Part shown: positions 41,174 through 50,428 of the stretch, piece by piece
Numbering within the stretch: the first letter of the stretch is position 1
Layout: every line of letters starts with the position of its first letter
Assembly: GCA_009901575.1 (NCBI GenBank)
Contig: WXYP01000004.1
Location: 434,001-498,000, forward strand
Origin: Flavobacteriaceae bacterium R38
GTDB taxonomy: Bacteria > Bacteroidota > Bacteroidia > Flavobacteriales > Flavobacteriaceae
Reading direction: 5' to 3'
DNA length: 64,000 nucleotides
Made by a program: the position numbers and the translations under genes
The notes under the pieces: model-generated
Seen by the model: only the letters and a program-made list of their open reading frames with translations
What the model was told of the DNA's origin: nothing
The model's database searches: none

Positions 41174-42157
41174 TTATTGAAATAGTTTCACAATTTCTAA
41201 GCATCCTTTATTTTTTGAATTTAATATATAACCTCTTTTTGCATTTTCATAAGCGATATTTTGCCTATTGGTATGTAATTCAAAAGCTGCCAGATTATAT
41301 AAAGAACTTGAAAGTGCTTTTTTATTAGTTTGATTTCCCATGATGGATTTTAAAATATTATAGGCATTTTCCAATTCTCCAACTTTCATATAGGTAACGG
41401 CCTGTCTTAACCTATCATTGAATTTCCTGTTTTTTTGGAATCTGACATCAACAGAAACTTCGTGTATAGTAAATAGGTTTTTGAATTCTTTGCCTAATTC
41501 GTCTAGTACTTCGGGATATAAATCTTGCTTACTAATTTTTGATGGAGAGCATTCTGCTTTAGTTCTTTTCTCTCCTGAAATACTAATAGTGTTGGAATAG
41601 ATTAATTTTGTAGTGCGAATATCAATTAACTTAAAGCTAAAAGAAAGAGAATATATTGCTTTTCGATATGACGGATTTCCACAAGATGAACGATAAATAG
41701 TAGAAGTTTTCACCAGGTAAGATTGAAAATCGCTGTTTTGAATCCTTCCTACAAGTAATACCCCTGCGCTGTAAAATTGCCCTAGCTTTTCAATAAACCT
41801 GGTGTCCACCAACCCGCTGGATTGAAATTCTAATTCTTTTAAGAGCTTTTTCGTTACATTTCTATCTAATACATTAATCCCCGGAATGTTAAAAATTTCA
41901 TTTGAAATTTTATCATGTATGTCCCTGGATTCTATGCTACTACGCCAATTTCTATCGTTGGATAGATTTGCTATTATTATCGTATTATACTGCGATAAAT
42001 TAAACTCGGGTTGCACAGTAGATTTAAATGTTACAACGTTCCAGTTAGATGGAGGAAAAAGACGTATTTCCTGAGCTTGAATTGATAGAGAATTAGATAA
42101 AAAAGTAAAGATTAAGGCATAATGAAAAATGGTGTTTGAAAAGAAGAAGTTTTTCAT
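41174..42157 (-). CDS. Exported CsgG/TPR-like protein
   Basis: A 327-aa protein with signal peptide (ends SIQAQ, ~29). The first part of the mature protein (~30-230) has the CsgG/curli-assembly-like plan: NTIIIANLSNDRNWR, ISNEIFNIPGINVLDRN, AGVLLVGRIQN, SFKLIDIRTTKLIYS. The last ~90 residues are TPR-like (YMKVGELENAYNILKSIMG...). It probably acts in the periplasm or outer membrane. Its promoter region carries operator copy 5 (42230-42245) with -7-like TATATTTC at the standard 21-nt distance. It is convergent with the gene at 39951. Confidence 0.75.
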   Translation of the reverse strand: MKNFFFSNTIFHYALIFTFLSNSLSIQAQEIRLFPPSNWNVVTFKSTVQPEFNLSQYNTIIIANLSNDRNWRSSIESRDIHDKISNEIFNIPGINVLDRNVTKKLLKELEFQSSGLVDTRFIEKLGQFYSAGVLLVGRIQNSDFQSYLVKTSTIYRSSCGNPSYRKAIYSLSFSFKLIDIRTTKLIYSNTISISGEKRTKAECSPSKISKQDLYPEVLDELGKEFKNLFTIHEVSVDVRFQKNRKFNDRLRQAVTYMKVGELENAYNILKSIMGNQTNKKALSSSLYNLAAFELHTNRQNIAYENAKRGYILNSKNKGCLEIVKLFQ

Positions 42158-42538
42158 TAGAGATATAATTTTGATAATTATAAAATGATATAAATTCTCA
42201 GAAATATAGTGTTAAGACTATAATATGAATTGTGGAAAGCCGTAAAAAAATAAGTATAAAGTATGATTGTATAATATTATTTTAATAATGAAGATTAATT
42301 TTTAATATGTTAAATAAATCACACTTTTGATATTTATTTCTTTTTAATCCTAAAAAAAAAATTCTTACTTTAGTTAAGTATTACAAAATCAGTAATATTT
42401 CCCCCTAAAATTTATAGATTTTTATTAGTGTAATGAGCAGTAAAGTTGCTTAAAAGTATTGTTAATTAATAAGAACAATTCTTTGATAATTCTCGCTTAG
42501 AAAATAAATTATTAATCCTGTAAAAATGATAAATAAAT
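42158..42538. other. Long AT-rich divergent region
   Basis: About 380 nt between divergent genes, very AT-rich. It contains operator copy 5 (42230-42245) for the minus-strand gene. I see no ORF, repeat or confident promoter for the large plus-strand gene, and no RNA structure strong enough to report. Confidence 0.5.
42230..42245 (-). promoter_or_regulatory. Regulon operator copy 5 (imperfect): TTGTG-N6-CGTAA
   Basis: TTGTG-GAAAGC-CGTAA on the plus strand, i.e. TTACG-GCTTTC-CACAA reading toward the CsgG-like gene. Exactly 21 nt downstream in the minus direction is TATATTTC (42208-42201), one base off TAnnTTTG. Confidence 0.55.
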
Positions 42539-45500
42539 ATGTTTTGGATAGATGAAACTTGGGAATCGTATGAATCTAATCATGAATACTTAATAGGGGC
42601 ATTAAATGAAATCAAGAAAAATGAAAGATTACAGGAATTGATAGATGATTATGAAAAAAATAAAGAGAATAGCAAATTTACGGAAGAAGATATTAGAATA
42701 TTTGAGATAAGATGGATAGAACTGCCATTTTATGATTTAAAAAAAAGTAAAGCTTTTGATAAAGCAATAACTATAGAAATAAATTTTGAAATTAATAATA
42801 AAGAAGATAAGCAAAAAAAGAAAATAGTAAATAACGAAGAAAGAGAATATACAGAGCCCTCTAAAGATATAAAACGGATTTTTTTTGCAGCTCTTTGCGG
42901 AGAAAATGAAACTGAGATATATGCATTGAATGGAACTTCCCCGCCAATACATGAGATGAATAGTAAAATGGGTGGTATTATACTAAAGAAAGCAGGAGTT
43001 TATCTGGATTTCTTTACTACTTTCGTAGGAAGTGACAAAGGCCCTTTTTTACTTGTAAAATCAATAGATCAGATAATTTGGCCTGATGAAAAATATTCTG
43101 ATCAACCACATTTTTTGTTTATTGAAAAACAACGAATTCTTAAACGATTTAAGAAATCAAATAGCTCTGGAGCAACTACTTTTAGAGAATTAGAAAAAGA
43201 GATCAAAAAGATTATGAATAGTTTTTTTGAGATTTTAGAGCTTAAAAAGCTTAGAAAATATTGGTATAATCATACCGAATACGGGAAGATCGAAGAAGAT
43301 GAAAAGTCAGCTATAGATAAAACAATAAAAGGAGCCTATAACTATAATAAATCTAAAAAATCATCAAAACACGCTTGTTATTTTGAATTAGTACAGTTTG
43401 GGAGGGATATTTTTCTGGCCGGATTTGAAATCGAAAAAAGCGGTATGGTTAAAATGATGTTTGATAAACCGTTGAGTAAAGATTTTTTAACTCATCATAG
43501 AAACCTTTCAATGCTGCCTATAGGAGAATGGAGGTTTATTGATTTAGTTGAATCAATAGAAATTAAATCATTGACATTTCAGCCATTTGCAAGTACATTA
43601 ACCCTATTTGATGATTCATTTTTGAAAGCAACAATTCCGTTTCCATCATTAAATATAGAAGATTATGAAAATTCTATGGATCTGGATCATGATATTGAAT
43701 CAAAACCCTGGTTGTTTGCAGATAGAGAAGTGAAAATAAAGAATGGATATCAGGTTTCAAAAGGCTTGTTATGGGAAGGGCGTAAAATTTATGGCCCCAT
43801 AATAGTTGAGGGAGTTAGTTTTACTAACGAATTAAATTTATCTAATGTAAATATTGAGAGCAGCTTAACCTTTATAGATTGTCAGTTTATTGAAAGAATT
43901 GCTTTTGAAAACAGTAGCATTGGAGGAAACTTAATATTTAAAAATTGTACTTTTTATGGAATACCAGATGAAGATGAATATTATGAAATACCAGATGAAA
44001 ATGAAGATGTAGAAGAAGATTTTTTTGATTTGAGTTATGCTCTATTGATGGATGGTTTAAGATTAAAAGGAAATTTAATAATAGAGAAATCAGATTGTTA
44101 TGGTTCTATAACTTTAAAAAATGCTAGTATTGAAGGAATTACTAAAATTAGAGGATTAAATCTTTTGCCCTTATATAATTTCTATTCTGAAAAAAATGTA
44201 AATGAAGAAAAAAAGATATCTATAGAGATAGATAGGCGTTTTACGAAATTCCCATCAGGAGTTGGATTAGATATGCGAGATAGTTTTTTTGGTAGCGGAT
44301 TAGATTTATCCGCGTGGTTTGACCCTTCTTCTAATACAAGAGAAAACATATTTAGTTTAGGAAAGAAGAAAGAAGAAGAAGTAGAAGCAACTAAAGTAGT
44401 GGGGTTAGTGCAAATTGGAGGAAGTTTAATAAAAGGATCATTATTTATATCAGGGTTGATTATAACTTCTTTAAATAGAGAGATATTTAAACCACATTCT
44501 TCTTCATATTATCAACTTTATTTAAATGGAACTACCATTGAAGGTGATTTGTTGACTTGGAGGCCCGGAGAATCTGCCAAAGAATATTATCATTATTTAC
44601 GTACTTATATTGAGTCGCATATTGATTTAAATAGAATAGATGCCAAGGGACAAATTGATCTAAGAGGGATTTGGGTAGGAGGAGACTTAAACCTTAAACA
44701 CATAAAATGTAGAGGAGATGTTTTATTAGGGACCTCAAATCAATATGGGTTGGATACATACAAAGATAATTGGAAGAAATACTCGCTGAAAAAATATGAC
44801 GCAGACCATGCCTTGCTACAATTTTCTAAGAGCACATTAGCAATGGATGGGAATAATGATTTGTATTTAGCTCATTTTTCTCGAACTCATATCTTGGGGT
44901 CATTGAATTTTACAGGAAGTAAAATAGATGGAACGATATTTTTCGAAGGAACTTATATTGCAAATAAAATAACTTTTGATAGCGGAGTTTTTGGTTCCAT
45001 TATATCTGGTTTATCAATTAGTGAAATTGATATAAGTAATAAAGAAGAATGTGACTATTTAAGAAAAAAAGAAGGGTGTTCTTTTACAGAATATATAAAA
45101 GGACAAGAGGGGACTATCAGAATTCATGAGTATGAATCTGATGATGAAGTAAGTAAAGGGCTTTTGATCCAAAGAACAGAAACTTCACAAATTAAATTAT
45201 CAAATTCAATTGTCAAAGGATTTGTAGACTTGGGTGGTGTTTGGATTATACCCCATAAACTAGATATTGATAGTGGAGTAAGTCCGCTAAAGACGATTAA
45301 TAATAATGTTGATATAACTAAAGAATATAAAGATCTAAAAGGATTTATAAAATCAACAATTTTAAATAAAACTCATATCAACAAAAACTCATATTTTTTA
45401 AATGATCAGATTGTAGATGTGAATATTGATAATACCCAAATTGAAGGATCACTTAAACTATCGAACTCTGAATATTTAGAAGAATTATGGGAATCAATTC

Positions 45501-46813
45501 AAAGAGATGAAAATCTTAATAAAAGATATAAAAGGATTTTTAAAGACAATGAAAAGGTTGTTGAAGATGAAAATTCAGAATTAAAAAAGGAAGAGTTTTT
45601 AAAGAAAATTGATGAGGGTATTGATGATTGGAAAAGAGCTTATATTAAAGGGGATTTTAAAATTCAGAACTCAGTAATAAATGGAAAGGTAGACTTGACA
45701 GACTTGCATGTAGAAGGTGATTTAACAATTTCAGATGTAAAAGTGTCTGCAGATATAATTACAAATGCTGTAACCAGTAAATTAAAAGAATATTCAACTA
45801 TTTTTTATGCGAGAAATGTAGCTATAGAAATGTTGAGATGTCAGGGCAATTTATATGCAAATCATATGATAGTCAGAGAAAATTTCTCCGCAATTAACAC
45901 AATAATTGATGGTCATGCATATTTTTATTTTACGGATAATAAAGATCAAAATAAAGCGAAAATCGCTAATGAATTAAATTTAACAGGTTCTAAGTTCGCT
46001 AAATTAAGCTTATGGAATAATGATCAAGATATATGGATTTTAGAAAGGGTTACATCAAAGCATTTAGATATTTGGATGAATGAAAGTTCAACGGGAACAG
46101 GAAGTATCAATTTTCGTGGAATTAAATTTGACAGGTTATCTATTAATGATGATGATAATGATATAGAAAAGATTCAGAACTTCCTTGAAAATATGGATGC
46201 AAGAAAATGGACCCTGGAACCTTATGCACAAGTTGAACAACATCTTAGATTACAAGGGCGTAAACAAGAAGGGAATAGGCTATATAACGAAATGCAACGT
46301 AAATGGAGAAAGAAAATTCTAAATAATGAAAAGTTCTCACTAAAAAAGATAAAACAAAATTTCACAATAAAAAGTTTATTGTATTTTCCTGATTGGTGTC
46401 TTAGATGGGTTTTTCATAGAATTTTTTTTCAAGGATTTACAAATTTTGGTTCGAATTGGAGGAGACCTTTGTTTTTAGGAATACTAATTTTCTTTTTTAG
46501 TTTATGGTTAACTTCTAGTAATGAAAATTGGACGAGTTATAACAATAAAATTAAAATAGAAAAAGTTGGTTATAGAAATTTAACCAAAGCTTTTGAAATA
46601 AGTATACCGATTCTTTCTTTATATAACAAAAATTCTAAAGATTTATATGATTTAAAAGAAACAGAATGTACAAAGCTGAATAGTATCTGGAAAGATAAAC
46701 CGATTAAAGTAAGGATACCTCCTAAAGCATTAGCGGGAATATTAAGTTTTTTTGGATGGATTTTCTGGCCAGCTTTTGCATTAACATTATCGGGTCTTTT
46801 AAGACGGAACTAA
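42539..46813 (+). CDS. Giant repeat (beta-helix-like) protein with C-terminal membrane helices
   Basis: A 1424-aa protein. There is no signal peptide. The N-terminal ~410 residues are charged and helical. From about 420 to 1225 short beta repeats recur with patterns such as SxIxGxLxIxxxxIxG, SIGGNLIFKNCTFYG, TTIEGDLL, DAKGQIDLRGIWVGGDLNL and GSKIDGTIFFEGTYI. This is the two-strand-per-turn plan of pentapeptide-like or bactofilin-like helices, as in large 'membrane-associated oxidoreductase'-type repeats. The C-terminus has two transmembrane segments (~1307-1326 WRRPLFLGILIFFFSLWL and ~1397-1421) around a ~70-aa loop. It is probably a large cytoplasmic beta-helix tethered to the inner membrane. 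I know no function for it. Confidence 0.8.
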   Translation: MFWIDETWESYESNHEYLIGALNEIKKNERLQELIDDYEKNKENSKFTEEDIRIFEIRWIELPFYDLKKSKAFDKAITIEINFEINNKEDKQKKKIVNNEEREYTEPSKDIKRIFFAALCGENETEIYALNGTSPPIHEMNSKMGGIILKKAGVYLDFFTTFVGSDKGPFLLVKSIDQIIWPDEKYSDQPHFLFIEKQRILKRFKKSNSSGATTFRELEKEIKKIMNSFFEILELKKLRKYWYNHTEYGKIEEDEKSAIDKTIKGAYNYNKSKKSSKHACYFELVQFGRDIFLAGFEIEKSGMVKMMFDKPLSKDFLTHHRNLSMLPIGEWRFIDLVESIEIKSLTFQPFASTLTLFDDSFLKATIPFPSLNIEDYENSMDLDHDIESKPWLFADREVKIKNGYQVSKGLLWEGRKIYGPIIVEGVSFTNELNLSNVNIESSLTFIDCQFIERIAFENSSIGGNLIFKNCTFYGIPDEDEYYEIPDENEDVEEDFFDLSYALLMDGLRLKGNLIIEKSDCYGSITLKNASIEGITKIRGLNLLPLYNFYSEKNVNEEKKISIEIDRRFTKFPSGVGLDMRDSFFGSGLDLSAWFDPSSNTRENIFSLGKKKEEEVEATKVVGLVQIGGSLIKGSLFISGLIITSLNREIFKPHSSSYYQLYLNGTTIEGDLLTWRPGESAKEYYHYLRTYIESHIDLNRIDAKGQIDLRGIWVGGDLNLKHIKCRGDVLLGTSNQYGLDTYKDNWKKYSLKKYDADHALLQFSKSTLAMDGNNDLYLAHFSRTHILGSLNFTGSKIDGTIFFEGTYIANKITFDSGVFGSIISGLSISEIDISNKEECDYLRKKEGCSFTEYIKGQEGTIRIHEYESDDEVSKGLLIQRTETSQIKLSNSIVKGFVDLGGVWIIPHKLDIDSGVSPLKTINNNVDITKEYKDLKGFIKSTILNKTHINKNSYFLNDQIVDVNIDNTQIEGSLKLSNSEYLEELWESIQRDENLNKRYKRIFKDNEKVVEDENSELKKEEFLKKIDEGIDDWKRAYIKGDFKIQNSVINGKVDLTDLHVEGDLTISDVKVSADIITNAVTSKLKEYSTIFYARNVAIEMLRCQGNLYANHMIVRENFSAINTIIDGHAYFYFTDNKDQNKAKIANELNLTGSKFAKLSLWNNDQDIWILERVTSKHLDIWMNESSTGTGSINFRGIKFDRLSINDDDNDIEKIQNFLENMDARKWTLEPYAQVEQHLRLQGRKQEGNRLYNEMQRKWRKKILNNEKFSLKKIKQNFTIKSLLYFPDWCLRWVFHRIFFQGFTNFGSNWRRPLFLGILIFFFSLWLTSSNENWTSYNNKIKIEKVGYRNLTKAFEISIPILSLYNKNSKDLYDLKETECTKLNSIWKDKPIKVRIPPKALAGILSFFGWIFWPAFALTLSGLLRRN

Positions 46814-46890
46814 TTAATAATTTTTATTATCGTCGCTTTTAATAAATAAACTGAAAAACTCAGAGATGGACTATTGTGAATTTTTTAAAT

Positions 46891-48207
46891 TCAATCCACT
46901 TCCCTTTTTACCGTCCAGCCATCTTCTGTTTTAACGATTTCATATCCATCGGCTAAAACAATTTCATAACGATCATTTATTAATGACTTCTCAGGATTCC
47001 AATCCTTACCTACATCTAAAACCAACCCTTTCCATCCTTTAAGTAATAAAATACCATGATGTTTTACTTTAATTTTTCCCCAGGCAGAACGCCCTGTTAA
47101 CTCCCCATAAACATTTCCGACATTCTCGTAAGGTGTTATTTTATTTGGATTAAATTGAATATTCAGTTTGAGGTTTGGCAAGAATAACGTAGGCTCATTA
47201 CTGAATCTTTTTGCATAACTTTCCTGTAGAGCTTTTGCGGCCGCTACTCTCGCTTCTTCAATACGCATTATAGTATCAAAATCATAAGGTTTGCCAATAG
47301 TAGAGAGTTGTGTTTCTTTAGCAGCTGAATAATTTATATTGAATACAGAAGCTGCTACTTCACCCAGATCAGTTCCTCTTTTTAGTTTTTTATTCCAACC
47401 CGAAGCCTGTTGATCGAGAAGAAAACCATATAAAGGCCCGGAAGTATAGGCATGAGTCCAGGTAATAGTGTTATTGTCATTGTTGTTGGTATTGACTTTT
47501 CTTTCCAGAAATTTTAATTTGTCTACGTCATTCCAACCAGACAAAGACATACCTGTATATTCTGCCAGTCCTTCGTGTAATTCTTTATTGACTTCATTAG
47601 GAAAGCTTTTCGGAAATAATTCTGCCCTGGTTTTTCTAAATACTAAAGCATCCTTAACAGCTTTGAGTCTCGCTTTTCCATCAGCCTCACTAGCCTTTAA
47701 TAATGCATTCCATTCTAAAAACAGAAGTGCCCTTCCCATTTTTTTATTTAAATGATCAGAAAGTCCTTTGGAAGAGATTAATCCCAATTTATCCTGATGT
47801 TGATGAAACAATTCATGCATCATTAAACTACCTCTTTCATATTTGTTATCAGATAATGAACTAAAAAGCACCATAGACCATGATTCTCCTTTCCAATTAA
47901 ATGCAGTATTGGAAAACCCTAATTTATCAGGCATTTTCCCTGTGTAAATACCATTAACTTCTTTCCAGCCTTCAATAGGTACAGGAGTATTGGAAACTCC
48001 TTCCCGGGTTTTCTCATCAACAAAAACTAAGGGTCCAAACAAATTAATTCCCCATAATTTTCCACTGTCTTTTTTGGTTAACAATTTAACTTCCTCAAAA
48101 TAAGTTCGGGCTTTTTCCAGATCGATAGCCTGCCCGAAACTTTGAAGAGATAATAATGATACTCCTGTAATTATTATATATGTTTTTTTCAGATTGATGC
48201 TTTTCAT
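46891..48207 (-). CDS. Exported HExxH (putative zinc metallopeptidase) protein
   Basis: I start at 48207 (MKSINLKKTYIIITGVSLL...), 438 aa, because it gives a clean signal peptide ending SFGQA. The longer form adds 13 residues from the promoter region. The mature protein has GSLMMHELFHQHQDKLG (~150-165), a HELFH zinc motif, and later ELHEGLAEYTGMSL, whose Glu (in the EGLAEY context) fits a gluzincin third ligand. Length and context fit a secreted or periplasmic protease of unknown family. It is divergent from an OmpR-type two-component system that probably controls it through the direct repeats at 48251-48283. Confidence 0.82.
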   Translation of the reverse strand: MKSINLKKTYIIITGVSLLSLQSFGQAIDLEKARTYFEEVKLLTKKDSGKLWGINLFGPLVFVDEKTREGVSNTPVPIEGWKEVNGIYTGKMPDKLGFSNTAFNWKGESWSMVLFSSLSDNKYERGSLMMHELFHQHQDKLGLISSKGLSDHLNKKMGRALLFLEWNALLKASEADGKARLKAVKDALVFRKTRAELFPKSFPNEVNKELHEGLAEYTGMSLSGWNDVDKLKFLERKVNTNNNDNNTITWTHAYTSGPLYGFLLDQQASGWNKKLKRGTDLGEVAASVFNINYSAAKETQLSTIGKPYDFDTIMRIEEARVAAAKALQESYAKRFSNEPTLFLPNLKLNIQFNPNKITPYENVGNVYGELTGRSAWGKIKVKHHGILLLKGWKGLVLDVGKDWNPEKSLINDRYEIVLADGYEIVKTEDGWTVKREVD

Positions 48208-48250
48208 AAGATTTAATTTTCCATCAAAGCTATAATCAATTGCCAATCAT

Positions 48251-48283
48251 AAGGGTTAATAAAGGGTTAATGAAAGTTTAATG
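48251..48283. promoter_or_regulatory. Three contiguous 11-bp direct repeats (AAGGGTTAATR)
   Basis: AAGGGTTAATA, AAGGGTTAATG and AAAGTTTAATG follow one another without gaps (48251-48261, 48262-48272, 48273-48283). One helical turn per repeat is the typical binding layout of OmpR/PhoB-family regulators. It lies between the divergent HExxH protein gene and the histidine kinase/OmpR-type regulator operon. Confidence 0.65.
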
Positions 48284-48319
48284 GTTATCAAACCTTAATT
48301 GCTTTTATATTTTTGTAAT

Positions 48320-49666
48320 ATGTATAAAAGTAAAATCTGGCCTACATTATTGATGCTGAGTTCAGCTATTCTTGTTTTTTTGCTTTTGCTGATTTATTTA
48401 AATATCCTCTTATTCAGGCTAAAAAAAGAAAAAATAGAAGTTGAATCTCAAAATCTGGTATCTCAATCTTTCTTTTCCACTCTATATAATGAAAAAGGAT
48501 TGCATATTTATGTTGATGAGTTACTTGAACAAGAAATAAATCAAGTGCCCATAGAGCAAATGCGTTCCAGGCTCCAAAATATTTTTAAAGATTACGATAC
48601 CATATCTGCCAAAATTGATACTGTTTTTTCTCAAATGGAGTTAGCTGTTGATTATGAATGGACGATCAGTACTCCCAGGTTTGAAATTAGAAATGCCGAA
48701 AAAACCATTGCTTTAGTAGACTCGAAAAATAAAAGGGCTGCAGAATTGGTGCTGTATGGAAAAGATGTAATTAGTCCGGATGCTACTCAATATTTATTCT
48801 ATAAAATAGGAGACAATTACTTTAACCAAATAAATCTATATATAGAGTTTACAAATATTTATACAGTCATTGCAAAACAAATGATTTTAGTAATTGTTAT
48901 AGATATATTCCTGGTATTTCTTTTTGCAGCGATTATGAGACACAGTATTAAAACATTATTGAGGCAACATAACATTGTAACCCTGCAAACAGATTTACTC
49001 AATGCAGTTTCACATGAATTTAATACACCATTGAGTGCTATTCAGATAGGAAGTCAGACGCTTTTGAAATTAGAAGAACGAGCAGATTCAAATGTAATTA
49101 GTGAAATAGCGCATGGTATTATCAGGAAGCAGAAATATTTAAAAAATTTAGTTGATAGAATACTGACTTTAGGTATTTCAGAAAGTAAAGGAATTACTCC
49201 GGATATAGATATCTATAATGCTGATGAATTGATTAATGATATTGTAAAAAAATGGATGGAAGATAAAAATGTTGCTGCTGTACATTTTGAAATAGGTGAT
49301 TTACCAGACTGTCAAGTGAACATTGATCCGCATTTATTAAAACTCACCTTATTTAATATCCTGGATAATGCTTTAAAATATGCCGATAAAGAACCAGTTA
49401 CTATCAATTTATGGGGAATACAGGTTGGAAAAAGAATTAAAATCTTTATTAAAGATAACGGACCCGGAATGAGTGTTTCAGATTTAAAGAATGTGTTTAA
49501 AAAATTTTACCGCGGAGAACATTCAAAAAATTCTAAACGAGGCCTTGGTTTGGGACTATACCTGGTAAAACAAATCTTGAAAATACATAATGGAACCTGT
49601 CAGATTAAGAGTAATAAAGACGAAGGAACCACAGTTATAATCACTTTACCTCTTTACTATGAATGA
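48320..49666 (+). CDS. Membrane sensor histidine kinase (RprX-like)
   Basis: I start at the ATG at 48320 (MYKSKIWPTLLML), 448 aa; the TTG at 48299 is less likely. There are two transmembrane helices (~10-30 and ~188-210) flanking an extracytoplasmic sensor. Then come HisKA with LLNAVSHEFNTPLSAIQ (phosphoacceptor His) and HATPase with NILDNALKYAD, DNGPGMSVSDL and RGLGLGLYLVKQ. All kinase boxes are intact. The stop overlaps the start of its response regulator by 8 nt (49659-49666), so expression is coupled. It resembles Bacteroides RprX in layout. Confidence 0.93.
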   Translation: MYKSKIWPTLLMLSSAILVFLLLLIYLNILLFRLKKEKIEVESQNLVSQSFFSTLYNEKGLHIYVDELLEQEINQVPIEQMRSRLQNIFKDYDTISAKIDTVFSQMELAVDYEWTISTPRFEIRNAEKTIALVDSKNKRAAELVLYGKDVISPDATQYLFYKIGDNYFNQINLYIEFTNIYTVIAKQMILVIVIDIFLVFLFAAIMRHSIKTLLRQHNIVTLQTDLLNAVSHEFNTPLSAIQIGSQTLLKLEERADSNVISEIAHGIIRKQKYLKNLVDRILTLGISESKGITPDIDIYNADELINDIVKKWMEDKNVAAVHFEIGDLPDCQVNIDPHLLKLTLFNILDNALKYADKEPVTINLWGIQVGKRIKIFIKDNGPGMSVSDLKNVFKKFYRGEHSKNSKRGLGLGLYLVKQILKIHNGTCQIKSNKDEGTTVIITLPLYYE

Positions 49667-50345
49667 AAAAATTAAAGTATTATTGGTAGAAGATGATGTA
49701 GATCTGGGACAGATGCTAAAACTGTATCTGGAAATGGATAAGTTTAGTGTTTATGTGACTACCTCTGCAGAAAAGGGCATGTCTTTATTTAATGAAAACA
49801 ACTTCACTATAGGAGTTTTGGATGTTAACCTTCCTAAAATGAACGGATTTGATTTTGCCGAGCAAATTCGTAAAACCAATCCGGGTTTTCCTTTTGTTTT
49901 TTTAACTGCAAACAAACTAAAAGAAGATAAAATAAGAGGGTTAAAGCTTGGGGCAGACGATTATATAACCAAACCATTTGATGCAGAAGAGTTAGTTTTA
50001 CGCATCCATAATATTCTTAACCGGACTGGCGATTTAAAACAAACGTTACTACAGTTCCTAAGGTTTCAATTGAATATGGATGAACTACAATTGATACATC
50101 CGGAGAAAACACAAAAACTTACGCGTCGTGAAGCCGAACTACTGTATTATTTTATGACGAATCATAACAAACTAATCAAAACCAAAGATATTCTTAGTGA
50201 TCTTTGGGGAGAAGACGATTATTTCCTGGGCAGGAGTATGAACGTGTTTATTAGCAGAATACGAAAATATTTAAGCCTGGAACCTTCAATTTCAATACAA
50301 AATGTTAGAGGTGAGGGGTATAAATTGAATGTTGATGACGATTAA
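49659..50345 (+). CDS. OmpR/PhoB-family response regulator (RprY-like)
   Basis: A 228-aa protein. The receiver (~1-120) has VLLVEDDVDLG, GVLDVNLPKMNGFD (phosphoacceptor Asp), FVFLTANK and YITKPFDAEEL. The winged-helix DNA-binding domain (~140-225) has KLTRREAELLYYF, LIKTKDILSDLWGEDDYFLGRSMNVFISRIRKYL and VRGEGYKL. It pairs with the kinase that overlaps it. The three 11-bp direct repeats upstream of the kinase are the obvious candidate binding site, for autoregulation and for the divergent HExxH protein. Confidence 0.95.
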   Translation: MNEKIKVLLVEDDVDLGQMLKLYLEMDKFSVYVTTSAEKGMSLFNENNFTIGVLDVNLPKMNGFDFAEQIRKTNPGFPFVFLTANKLKEDKIRGLKLGADDYITKPFDAEELVLRIHNILNRTGDLKQTLLQFLRFQLNMDELQLIHPEKTQKLTRREAELLYYFMTNHNKLIKTKDILSDLWGEDDYFLGRSMNVFISRIRKYLSLEPSISIQNVRGEGYKLNVDDD

Positions 50346-50398
50346 GTTAGCTTAATTCAGAATTTAACAAAGTATTATTATTGATAATACAGTTATAA

Positions 50399-50414
50399 AA
50401 AAGCATTTGCTTAG
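50399..50414 (+). promoter_or_regulatory. TetR operator candidate 1 overlapping the TetR gene's -7 box
   Basis: AAAAGCATTTGCTTAG matches the reverse complement of the palindrome at 51024-51039 at 12 of 16 positions. Its right end overlaps TAGTTTTG (50412-50419), a perfect TAnnTTTG box. A bound repressor here would block the TetR gene's own promoter. Confidence 0.55.
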
Positions 50415-50428
50415 TTTTGCGCTTATAA

